This document shows positions 48,025-58,864 of a stretch of DNA of 64,000 nucleotides, in pieces. The translations under genes and the position numbers were made by a program. Origin of the DNA: Lycocorax pyrrhopterus obiensis (Eukaryota; Chordata; Aves; Passeriformes; Paradisaeidae). Every line of letters begins with the position of its first letter. The stretch's first letter is position 1. Under the pieces are notes generated by a model. That model was not told the DNA's origin. It did not search any database and saw only the letters and a list, made by a program, of their open reading frames with translations. The stretch covers positions 56,806,975 through 56,870,974 of the forward strand of contig JACSVZ010000007.1 of the NCBI GenBank assembly GCA_014706295.1. The letters are read 5' to 3'.

Positions 48025-48954
48025 GGTATTCTTTCTTCCCTCCTCCTTCCAGCCAGCCTGTGAGTTCCTGGGCAGGTTCCATCACCTCAACCAAAGTGGT
48101 AAAGCACCAGTGACTCCCAGACCTCTCTTAATTCCTTACAGACAACACACAATGTAGGGACAGATCCTCTCAAACTGATGTGTGCATCCCTCACAGGCCT
48201 TGCCTTGCACGGCTGGCTATAATAATCTGTTTTTCTCCAGCCTCTGATAATCTTTCCCAGATAAGCTTTGTGAAAGGCGGGACCTTGGAAAGACCTTCCT
48301 TTCCATTATGTTTTTTTGCCTTGTTACGTTTTTCTTCAAATGTGTTCCTTTCTATTTTCCTTTCCCCTCCCTCACTGGTAATTTCTATCCATGCTCAGTT
48401 CTTCTGACATGTTTTAAGATCATCTCTAAAGTGCACACAATTCCCTTGGAAAGGTTCTTGTTGCCATGCTCAGAAGAGGACTGGGAAGATAACTCTGGAA
48501 CTAGTGCCAGTAAGATCAAAATTGGATCTTGAAAATCCTTCCTTCTTGCTGCTGTTCTCTGGAAGTACCTGTTGTACTAAAATCAAACATGTTGGTTTGG
48601 ACACTAAGATTTCACAGGTGCTTAAAGCTCATTCTTGTGGCATAGTCAGAGGCACCTCAGCCTTGACAAGACTGGTCAGATTGCTGTCTACCCCTTACTT
48701 GGGCCTTCTGTTTTTAAACTGAAGTGATAACACTTAGAGTCCACTGATACATCAACTTAGTGATCAAGTAATCACTGACTTTTTAAGCAATGAAATGACT
48801 GACTGTAGTTCTGATTGAATGCAGCAGATTTGATGCAAGCTCTGTCTGTCAGAGAAGTACAGTCAACCCAGTTTGAAATCACTCCTGAAGACACAACAAA
48901 AGGAAAAAATTTAATACTGTCAGAAAATTATTTCAAAATTTATTCACATGAATG
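48025..48954. other. Unique DNA, no gene seen
   Basis: Frames are at or below 75 codons. Pyrimidine-rich sequence lies around 48300-48390. Nothing recognisable. Confidence 0.6.
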
Positions 48955-49142
48955 AATGCTCTAGATGTTGCCCAGAGAAGCTGTGGATGCCTTATCCCTG
49001 GGAGTGTTCAAAGCCAGGTCGGACAGGGCTTTGAGCAATGTGGTCTGGTGGAGGTGTCCCTGCCCATGGAAGAGGGGTGCAATGAAATGACCTTAAAGGC
49101 CCCTTCCAACTCAAAACCATTCTATGGTTCCATTATTCCATG
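48955..49142 (+). mobile_element. CR1 LINE 3' tail (young avian type), 5'-truncated
   Basis: GCCCAGAGAAGCTGTGGATG, CCCTGGGAGTGTTCAAAGCC, AGGTCGGACAGGGCTTTGAG, CTGGTGGAGGTGTCCCTGCC and GACCTTAAAGGCCCCTTCCA are the standard avian CR1 3' UTR in forward orientation. The end CCATTCTATGGTTCCATTAT is the CR1 octamer region. It is the plus-strand mirror of the 14612 copy, with a short divergent stretch around the GAAATGA site. Confidence 0.95.
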
Positions 49143-52100
49143 TACTCCATGTCCTAGAAGTACTTGATTGCGCAGCTGAGGAACAGAAATAGCACTACCT
49201 GACCTATCTTCCCTTTTAAGCACTTCAGTCGAAAGGTTGGGGTGTTAGGCAGTCTCACTGTACACACACTTCTGAAAGGTAAAAATGTGTTTGGGAAACA
49301 GGGTCGTGAAGCACAGTTCAACCCCAGGAAATGCCAGCTAGATCAGAGGCTTTATGTCTTAGCTGCCCTGAGACAGAAAGAGGCCCAGCTCTTCCCCAGC
49401 CAAACAGTTTGCTGTGAATATTTCACACTGAGCTGCGTACAATGAATCACAGAGCTCCTACACTCATCGGCACCCCGGGTCACCCAGTGGGGATTCCTCT
49501 GCTGCTGCTATTCAAGGCTAGATGCTATAATAAACCTTACTAATAATACTGCAACTTTGTCTGCAAGCACTGTGTAGAGTACAAGGAAACCATTTGTCTG
49601 GAAAAGGGTGAAAAAAGTTTGGACAAGACAGTTTCCTCAGCTTTTGCATGTCTTTGCTTGCTATCAAACAACCTTAAGCTGTTTAGCATTTGTTTTGTTG
49701 TTCTGTTTTTGTTTGGTTGTTTTGTTTTGGTTTTTTTCTATTAAGGCCTAATAAGATCTTTTGGGAAAAACACAAGAATACATTCAAAAGGCAAAAAAAC
49801 CCCTGTTTCTCCAAGGCATTCCTCATATTTGAGTATTTCTGTAGGGCTTTAAACAGGGAAAAGCATACACTCTGCAAAGCTCACAAACATGTATGTATTT
49901 CTTTGCTGATGCACACGGGGCAGGAGTAGTTAGCATCTAAAAGCGGGGCATTTTTGCCGTGTTATCTGTCAGAGCTCTGATCATCTCCTGATATTTCAAT
50001 TAGTTCTTTTATTAAGGACAGAGTAGAATTGGGGTTAGAAGGTGTGCCAGGTCGGAGCAAAGGTTTGCTGTCTCTTCAGATGGGTTATTAAACCTGCCCT
50101 TTAGCAGCAGCCCACTTATTTGGCATTTTTTTCTTGCTTTTGCCTGGAGAACTGCTGGGGACCAGGGTGAAGACCCCTGACTTGTAATGTGGCAGCAAGT
50201 CCTGTATGTCCTTTAGTCCTGCCTGGCTGAGTGGGAGCTATGAAACGGGTCTCCATAAAGGTGTTTCTAATTGAATTGTCTGCAAGAGGAAGGCAACCCC
50301 TTCGCTGAAGCCTTTGGCCTCAGTCCCATTTGCTCCTTGCCCTCCATTCCCCAGTTCCCTGCTCGGGAAAAGAGAGGCAGAGCATGGGGTCAAGAGCTGC
50401 CTACACAGTCCCTGCCCTGCTGCCCTGCACTCCCCCATCCCTGCAGCTCCTGACAGGGGCAGCCTCCTTCTCCTCCAGCTCACAGCTCCAGAGAGGGGGG
50501 ATGCTGGCAGAGCAGCTAAAGAGGAAAACAGAGAGGGGAGCTGTTCTCCACTGATGTCCACACACTGCTCAAGATGCTGCATCTGCCCAGCTGGGCAAAG
50601 CTGTGGGGAGCCAAGTGCTTTGCCCCAGTATTGCTGGATTTTGCCTGGCATGGGATTTCTTTTCATTGAGATGCTCAGATTAAATTGTCTTGTGGAACAC
50701 CTTGCAGCACTTTCCCTTTGTTTTTACCCCAGAAGCATCTCATGCCAGTATGAATCTGGAGCCAGTTCACTGGCTTCAAAAGGGCAACAGGTTTCCCTGA
50801 GAGCAGAACCAGGCCTCACCACAGACTGTGAAAAATTTGGGATGTGTGAGGTTCCTGCACATTTAAAAGCTGCATCACAAATGCTGGGGCAGATTATCTG
50901 TCCTTACCTTACAGCTCCAGAGGAAATGCGGAACACCTTGATCCTTTAGGGCTGACAAACCCCCTCAGCACGAGGCTGACCACAGAGAGTGAGAAATGGG
51001 TAAAGCCAGCTATTATGGCAGGCTCCAAAATAGCATCTGAGGGGAGGACATGTGGCCAGGCACCGCTGAGCACTGCCTGGGCTGGGCTGAGAGGGCAGCA
51101 GCCTCTTGCTTTGGCCCAGAATAGAGCAAACACTGGGGCTGCTGCAGGGCTGCTTGGGAAGGAGAAATGCTCTTCTTCCTGCCATTACCAGGGAAAGGGG
51201 GACAAAGCCGAGGGTACAGCTTTGTACTTACAGAGAGGCTCACAAAGCTCAGAGAGTCCAACAGAGGTTAACCAGCCAAAGGTTGTGAAACTGGACACAA
51301 CAGGGTCCCCTCCTATTGGAAAGGAAGCTTTACTGTTTTCATTGCTATAATGAAGCATTAATTTCACTAGGTACCAGCCTGTTGTCCTTCCCAGCACCAA
51401 ACTGGGTACTTTACTGAACAGCTGGAAGCCACATGGCCCTGTGTGTTTGTTTTAGCAAAATACTTTCATATCTTACCTTTGGATCCTTCCTAGGCAGGTG
51501 GTATCACTAATGGGGGGTCAGTCAGCTGCACCATGCTTCATTTGCCTCCTTCAATAAATAGCAATTTCCTTCCTCCTCAGTGTTTTTTTTTTTGCAAATA
51601 ACAGCACTAAGAGACTCAAACATGCCCTGGATTGCCCGGTCTAGGACACACCACACCCTGTGTTCGCTGAAAGAAGCCTATCGCCCCTTCCCCTGGCTCT
51701 GCCCTGTCTCTATCCTTAGCTCTTTTCCAAAAAAAGGTCACTTGGTTTGTGAGGCTGCATTTGTGCTTAGACTAATGCAATATTATTGCTATCACACTAA
51801 TTTTTCTTTCTTTCTAACACTGAACTGTGGTGTGGTGCCCATCTCTGATCCTCCCTGCACACACCATTTTTAAAATCAAATTAGAATGGACTTCCCCAGC
51901 AGCCACATGTACCACTGAGGTGAACATCTTCAATCAAACAATCCTAGTGTTGGGTAACTTTTCCAAAGAAACTCTTTCTGGCTTGAAACAGATGTTCTGT
52001 TGAACTTGGTCCAATCAAGGCAGTCCCAGCCCTATGAGTTCAGCTGCCTTCTCCTGCTTGACTTGTACAAGCAGATCCCAGCTGGAATTTGGGTCCTTGC

Positions 52101-52739
52101 ATAACACAGCAGCAGCTGCTGCTGGTCTCCAGCACCTCATCCCACTGCCTGCCATGGAGACTGTGTTCCCACTGGCAAACCTTGCTGCACAGGGTCAAGC
52201 GTGGTGTCTCTGGTGGGTTGTTGGAACACGGAAGAGCATGGACTGCTGTTGCCTTGTCTCTGGATTCTGGAAGTAGGAGCTGGTGGTACATGATGAGACA
52301 AAGGTCTGGAGAGCGAACACAAGAACGGTTTGGGATGAAATCCATCTCCTTCTCTGCGCTGGATAGGATTCTCACTCCTGTTACTGAGTATCAGCAAATG
52401 GCATGCATTTCTTCAGAAATGTATGCTAATTGGAGCTTTTAAGTCATTAGCAGCTCAGTTTTATTACAGCTAGACATGGTGGGCACCGAAGTGACTGTCT
52501 GACTCTGCAAGTCGGTCCCAGCCATGACGACTCTGCATATCAAGCACTAAAACATGGCTGCAGCTGAAAGTTCTTTGGTGGTTTTGCTTTCTGTTTTCTT
52601 TTTTTTTTCATTCCTGTTTAAATGAGTTAGGGCTGAGGCGACAGCATTTTTATTTAATCCTGGTTATTAGCCTCTAAAGTTTTCTTTAATTAAAGCCAGA
52701 TCCTGATGCTGTTACTTCTTTGAATCGACCCAGACTCAA
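49143..52739. other. Unique DNA, no gene supported
   Basis: A 211-codon plus frame (50314-50949) overlapped by a 142-codon minus frame occupies a GC-richer stretch, with no domain and a Ser/Pro/Leu/Cys composition. A G/T-rich low-complexity run lies at 49688-49738. No other repeats recognised. Confidence 0.55.
49688..49738. repeat. G/T-rich low-complexity run
   Basis: T-runs separated by single or double G over about 50 bp, comparable with 10241-10295. Its complement resembles the A/C-rich stretch at 36796-36854. Confidence 0.75.
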
Positions 52740-52885
52740 CGGGGTGACACAGGGAGCAAAGAGTGACACAGCTTGAATCTGGCGGGTGTAGATTATGAAT
52801 TCCTTGGGTGTTGAGATTCTCGTATCATTTGCCTGTGAAGTGCCGTGGTGCAGTATAAACAATAAATAAATAAATACAATTTTTC
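52740..52885 (+). mobile_element. Ancient interspersed repeat tail (MIR/LINE-like, family uncertain)
   Basis: The sequence AGATTATGAATTCCTTGGGT, then a TGTGAAGTGCCGTGGTGCAG block and TATAAACAATAAATAAATAA, has the layout of the 3' end of an old amniote retroposon, in which an AAGCTCCTTGGGGCAGGGA block is followed by a CAGCGCCTAGCACA block, GCAATATAAATAA and a short A/T repeat. The AATAAATAAATAAATA run at 52861-52876 would be the tail. The exact family cannot be assigned. Confidence 0.4.
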
Positions 52886-55800
52886 ATCATCCCTTTCAAT
52901 GTTTATTGTCTTACAGGCTTGGATAAAGCAGCATTTCCCTGTGTTGTAAGAGCAGCAATGTCCTGGACTCTCAAGGAGTTACACAGGCAATATTATGCAC
53001 CTGACTTAGTTAATTAACAAAGGAGAAGCCACATTGTGAATGCTGCGTTTGCTTCCCACTGGCTTCCTACATGCTGTGCCTATCAAAAGAGAACAGCAAA
53101 CATGTGTAGAGAAATGAAAGAAGCCTCTTTGATTGTGTGGACTTTCTAATAAGTGGCACTTTGCATTTTGTAGATCAAGGTCTGGAAATAACACTGGCAG
53201 TAATTATGCACATGTGGCATGTCACCTTGATGCACTGGTGTGGAATTGAAGGGGAGAACAAATTTACATAACTAATCACTGACAAACAAGATAAAGTGAT
53301 TGCTATTAGCAAGTTAACTTTTCTCTACAATTACCACCCTGTGCTATGTGAGATACCCCACCTAGTTATCTCTGTGAAGAACAAGGAGGGCCTGCTGTGC
53401 TTCAGATATCAGCACACTGCCTTTTTTGTGGCAAATCATAGAATATCCTGTTAATTTACTTTTCATCCTTAGCTGTGAAATTTAGAATCATCCCCTGGGA
53501 AGAAGCAGAGAGAACAAGGCTCTTTCCCTCTGGCATATAAATGAATGGAGATTGTGCACAAATATAAGTAGGGAAACTTGGTGGACAGTCTTTAAAACTG
53601 AGTTCATTCAGAACACAACATATGGAGGGCCCCAAACGACAGGTTTTACATGGGGTTTGAAATTGGATTATTTCATTCTTTTCAGGTTTTGAGAGGACAC
53701 ATTTCCACGCTTCTCTTTGCAGCTACTAAGGCTGGAAACATTGTTTTTTGCTCTGAGATTTTTCAGTCAGTGACTGGGATCCCAGATGTTGAGGCGTTGA
53801 CATTAAATACTGCAGATCTCATCATTAAAACAGGGATTCCTCGCAGGATGTGCTTCTCTTCATCACCTGGATGGTTCCTGTCTCTGGCAAACACACATTT
53901 CTCCTTGAAAAGAAGGTGACATATGTTGCTGTGTTTGGATGTGGATGTGTGCAGCTCCTTAAATCATGGATGGGATTGCTGAGATGTTGTTCTGTCAACA
54001 CTGACCTCCCTTTCCCCTTCCAGGTGCTTCTTTGTGTCCCTGACTTTTCACATTTACACTGTGAAGGGTAATGCTTTCTGCCTGCCACACAGCTTCTCCA
54101 CTTAACGCATCCTGCTTATCTTTTCCTGTGGTTCCCCTCCTTGGTTTTGCATGTAGGACCCAGAGGTGGCTATTCAGCAGACCAAGAGCTCGGAAAAGTT
54201 TATTTTCAGGCCAGTGGCACCCTCATCTCTGGGTCACAGAGTGATCAATGAAGTTCTTCCTCAGAGTGAACCAGCTGGAATGAGTGCAAGGTGCTGCCCA
54301 AGCTGCTTAGCTCCATGGCAAGCTCTGGAGAGGTGCCTCTAATTCAAGGGCTTTTCTGGTCTGCAGAGCTGGGACTGGGAGATTTTGGTCTGTCTCATAA
54401 GGGTTAGAGGAAAAGTGAGTGTAAAGATATGCTAAAGATCTTCATGGAGTCTTGGAACGTCATGAAGTCTTTCTGAGTCTTTTTTTTTACTATTATTGTT
54501 TTTCTGGTTTTATTTTTAGCTCTGCTTAGTGAAACAGAACTTTCAGTCCCATTCTTCGAGAATAAAGAGAGTTGGGCCAAAAATATTTAATTAACTACAC
54601 CATCATCTTTCTTCCTTCTATCTGGAACGGTCCTCAAAGAAAGGGAAACCAACTGTGGACAATTAGCACAGACTATGCCAGATAATTGAAAAACAGAAAT
54701 GGAGTGAAAGAATAAATAGCAGAGATGAAGAAAAGGAACTTCTTTCTTCGTAAAGACACAGAGAGAAACCAGAGGATAAGGCTAAGGTAGCACAGACCCA
54801 CTGTGGCTTCAGCTGGTAACCTTGTAGTTTCTTTCTTCTGCTGATTTCAGAGATGGGAGAGCTCTGGAGAGTTAAGGAAAGATCATTAACTTTTGATGAG
54901 TTTTGATGATCATTGCTGTGGGAAAAGCTTTATTTGTCTGTGGTAAGAAAAGAATGACTTGGGTTTATATCAACTTTATGTCAGGAGACATTTTGTCTTT
55001 ATTGCACATGGAGGAGAATAAATGGGGTCTACACGGAGGACACTGGCAGTGATTTAAGTGATTCTCTCTGGAAATCACCCCACCCCCAGACTCTTGAATG
55101 AGCCACTTCCCAAAGCAGACAAGAAGGCAGCAAAGAGATAAGAGAATAGAAAGTCAGTGTGACATCTGTCTTGCGTGTATGCTTATGTTTCGCTTGCTGA
55201 TCTGTGAGTTTTTCAGGCACAAAATGACTAAATTTCAACAAGTTCAAATCATGCCTCGGATCATTCTATACAACGAGTTGTTTACCCACTATATTACAGG
55301 CAAGTAATTTCAATATTGACAGATTGGCTAAAGCCCAAATTTGATATGCTGCTATTAGCATATTTTTACTGTTTCTGGGCTTACAAAGGAACCAGAATGT
55401 TCCCTGGCAGTCAAGGCTAATAAGTATGCAAATCATGATCTGTGCTTATAGGCACGGTCTTTTTTTGGTACATGAATCAGTATGCCAATTTGGCACTCCC
55501 CTTTCTGATCAGAGATAAACAGAGCTGCAGGGATTAGGGTGACAGATAATTTCTTCTGAAAATCGTCTGGGTTTTGAAAGATGCAGAACTGTGTTTAATC
55601 CTCCTTGCTCTGCACAGTGGATTTGCTAGAGGAGAAGCTACTGGCTGAAGGGCCAGCACATGGGTCTCTGTGCCAGAATATGTGAACCCATGAGGCTTTC
55701 TACTTTCTTCAGGTCACTTTTAAGTTTATAACTTCAACAGCTAAGAAGCAGCTTTATGTCTAACGATTTTAGGGTCTGAAAGGAGGTTTACAGTATTAAG

Positions 55801-56999
55801 GAATCTGTATGAACCACGAGCATGTGAAACAAGTTCTTAGCACAGCCAGGGATCATGAGTAGCATGCATATATTTCTCAAGCTCGCATATTCCCTGTCTG
55901 TGCTCTCTCTTCATTCATCACCATCTCATTATGGTGTATCAGACTTCCTCGGTAAATCCTACCTCTTGAGTATCCCCTACAAACCACTCCTCCTTACACT
56001 GCCAGGCTCTGTCACACGCACCTGTGTGACTTGAGCATCTCGGCCTCTTCTAAAGGAAATGACACCACCTTTCCTGTTCCTTTCCAGTGCTGTTTTTTAA
56101 CTGCGGGGCCACTCCTCCCCGCCTCCAAAACAGCACTTTGGGAGTGGACCTCTGAAAACCAGCCAGGCGTTTAGACATTACAGCAGTGGAGGCCGCTGGA
56201 GTGCGTAAACAGACGAAATTATACTGAAGGTTACTAAAGAAGATCAAAAGGAAAATTTAAGTCTCCTTTCATGTTGCAGGTATTTCTTTCTCTCAGCCTC
56301 AGCCAGTCCATCGTCTCTTCAGCCCTTTGTTATCTGCCCCGGGCTGCTCTCTACTTACAGTAATAGCTGCTGTTTAAGTCCCAGAGTCTAACTCTTTTAT
56401 CTCAACTAACACTCCTTTGAGAGCATCAGCAAAAGGGCTGCTAAGTGTCGTCCCTGTTGAATGTAAATGGGAGTCTCTCCTGTGTTTGAATATCAATGCG
56501 TTTGATCTTGAGTCAGACCACGTAGCTGATGGTTTGGGAGCTTCTCGGTGTGTGCTGTTGCTGATAATTCCTTTTATAATTCTAGTCATTGTCTTCTCAC
56601 TTGGAGAGCTTGAATGTGCACTTCGCTTTTCTGTTGCCCGTTTTTGCATAGCGAAATAAAATGGCCTTATTTCATTCTTTTTCGGTTTTTCCCGGTCTTT
56701 TTGGGCCAGATGCGAGCCTTTCTTGCCAGCTTTGGAAGTCCTGTGAACTCACGGTGTAAAGCAACCTGGACTGCAATACATGAAGAAAGGCAAAAATAAC
56801 CAGGAAGCCCTGAAATGCCTGCACCCTAGGGGGATGCCGGCTCAGAAAATGCATCTTTAAAAGCCCAAGATACGTTTCCAGCTGCAAGGTTCTTGCTGAA
56901 CATCTGGCAAGGCCATGTGCCGTACCAGGACTACGTGGGACCTCACAGGACCTTAATTGTCTGGTGTGATTTGTTCGACTGGTGAGGACCTAATCTTGG
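52886..56999. other. AT-rich unique stretch, no gene seen
   Basis: Frames are at or below 91 codons. No recognisable repeat. The interval 55180-55500 is AT-rich unique DNA with an ATGCAAAT octamer (a POU/Oct-type site) at 55428-55435 and looks like a conserved non-coding element by texture only. Confidence 0.55.
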
Positions 57000-57155
57000 A
57001 TTTAGAAGCCCTGATCTCAGTTTTCTGCTGTGTGACAGATGTACTGAGGCTAATAATTTAATCTCTGTGGGCTCCATTTCCCCTCCTCAAAAGGGGTGAA
57101 TTTTGTACTTGCTGTGAGGATAGGAAAGAAATTAAAGCACTCAGAAATGACTTAA
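57000..57155 (+). mobile_element. MIR SINE relic (clear)
   Basis: This is the best MIR match in the window. TTTCTGCTGTGTGACAGATG, AATAATTTAATCTCTGTGGG, CTCCATTTCCCCTCCTCAAA, AGGGGTGAATTTTGTACTTG, CTGTGAGGATAGGAAAGAAA and TTAAAGCACTCAGAAATGA follow the MIR order TGCTGTGTGACC, TTTAATCTCTGTGCC, CAGTTTCCTCATCTG, AAATGGGGATAATA, TGTGAGGATTAAAT and AAAGCACTTAGAA. All parts of the central and 3' MIR body are present, so it is nearly full length apart from the tRNA-related head. Confidence 0.8.
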
Positions 57156-57989
57156 GGCAGAAAAAAGGTACTTTATGCTGGAAAATGTTTTAAGCAAAAA
57201 AATTGGAACCTGAGAGAAATGGGAAAGTAGAATTGTTAGTGAAGATACAGAAGAGCTCATTGAGATAAATAAGGAAAAGAAGAGGAGCTTTTGCAAAAAT
57301 AAAACATGCAAAACAGTCCCCACTGCTGCAGGGAAAAGAAAAAAAAAAAGGAAGAATGGATTCCACACTTCCTGAAGATTCCTAACTCACTAAACATACA
57401 GCACTCGTGGGGCCATCGGTTTTACAAGTGATAATTCAAATCCTGAGCTAAGTGCCAAGGCTTCTGATGAGATATTGTATTTGAAAGTCAGGGTGTTAAC
57501 CACATGGTGAGTAACTTTCTGCCAAAGCGGAGCTTCTATTTCTGCCAAAGACCCAGCTGTGCAGAGCCATACATGAGCTCCATACCCATAACAAAGTGAC
57601 CCCTCTCCAGCTAAAGGCTGAATGAAAAGGCCACGCTCTACTGCCCTGGTTTTTACATAGCGTTTCAAATGTCAGTAGCAAACATCTGAGGCTCCTGTGC
57701 AGAAAACAACAGTGTAATGGAGATGTTCTCCGTCTTCCTGCGGGATCTTGCAGTGTCTTCCCCAGGAGAGCAGGTAATGGAGTAAGAGGCATAATTTTTT
57801 GTTACTCAGAGAGAGGGAGCAGAGGTGTCCATGAGAAGGTATCTTTTTAATAAAGATGTGCCTGACAGCAGTGCAGCTGAGATACTCCGTTTCATGGGGA
57901 TGTGGTAAGGTCACTAAGCTTTGCACAAGACCCACTCTAGACAGATCTTCCACTTGCCCAGATTCCTGATGCAGAAAACATGAGAGCTA
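57156..57989. other. Unique DNA, no gene seen
   Basis: Three overlapping minus-strand frames of 92-98 codons span 57390-57953 in this CT-rich stretch. There is no domain and no repeat. Confidence 0.55.
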
Positions 57990-58660
57990 CATTATTGTAG
58001 CCAGAGAGACCATTTTGATGATCTAAGCTGACCACTTTCCTAAGAGAGGTGAAAGAACCAATCTCATAACCCCTCTTTTGGAAGTTCATCACTGTTATTT
58101 GTGTTATGTGTTTGAAAGACATGCAACTTAGGCTTCAATATATCAAATACGTGAGGATCTATGATATCCCTAGATAAGTTATCTAAACAGTTAATTAGCC
58201 TGACAGGTCTTGTGTCTCACTAGGAGAGTGACCTGGTCCAGTTTCATTTTCTAACAACTGGCTCCCAGCATGAGCTCCCAAAGGCTGCCTGACACTTCCC
58301 TGGGTAGACCTTTGCAAAGCATGATCAAGAAAACTTTTAACTTCAGATAGAGGTAAACTAAATATATCTTGAGGCTCTTGGATGAGTGAGATGTATTACA
58401 CTGAGAGATATTTCTAAGTTTTAAGTAACCCTGGAGATCTTTTCTGCCCCTTCTAAAATTTTCAACTTATTTTGTGAAATGTGGAAAACAGGATGGACCT
58501 AACTATTCCAAAAAGGGCCTTGTGAGAGCCGTTTGGAGAACTGAGGTTGTCTCCTTACTCTTGTAGCATATCCTATTGCTTACCCCTACCATATATGTAC
58601 TTAAATGGCTACAGCATTGCACTTGGAGTACCTTAAGTGAGTGTCAGTGCTCCTAAATTG
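57990..58660 (-). mobile_element. Ancient CR1 LINE, 3' UTR into reverse-transcriptase region
   Basis: Along +, the CR1 3' end (CCATTTTGATGATCTAAGCT, then GACCACTTTCC) begins the copy. It continues TTAATTAGCCTGACAGGTCT, then a TCTTGAGGCTCTTGG block, an AATTTTCAACTTATTTTGTG block and a GAAATGTGGAAAACAGGATG block. These parallel the old-CR1 order of TTAATTACCCTCACTG, a GAGCTCCTTGAG block, ATCAACATCCTTCTTG and AATTGTGGACACCAGAACTGG. The later GGCTACAGCATTGCACTTGG (consensus GGCCACAGCGTCACACTGGG) extends it to about 58660. It is strongly diverged and dead. Confidence 0.7.
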
Positions 58661-58827
58661 GTGTAAGGCAATCTATGTATGACCCGCAGCCAGCAGAGTG
58701 AGCTGGAAGGCAGGCAGAGGCATTGTACTAATTGGATGGTAGTAGTTCCTTTTTTCATGTTATTACCAGGTAGCACATGCTCTTGGTTTGTAGGTGGTTT
58801 TTTTTGTTGTTGTTGTTTTTAAAAAAT
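58661..58827. other. Short unique interval ending in a T/G run
   Basis: No gene. It ends in T-rich sequence with a TTG repeat (58801-58820), immediately before the ATTTT array. Confidence 0.6.
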
Positions 58828-58864
58828 ATTATTTTATTTTATTTTATTTTATTTTATTTTATTG
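58828..58864. repeat. (ATTTT)n microsatellite, about 7 units
   Basis: Seven nearly perfect ATTTT units, preceded by a short A/T stretch and a TTG run. The left and right flanks differ, so it is a local expansion. Confidence 0.9.

Noticed and set aside
50314..50949. 211-codon plus-strand frame
   Set aside because: Low-complexity Ser/Pro/Leu/Cys sequence with no motif. A 142-codon frame is open on the opposite strand over the same bases.
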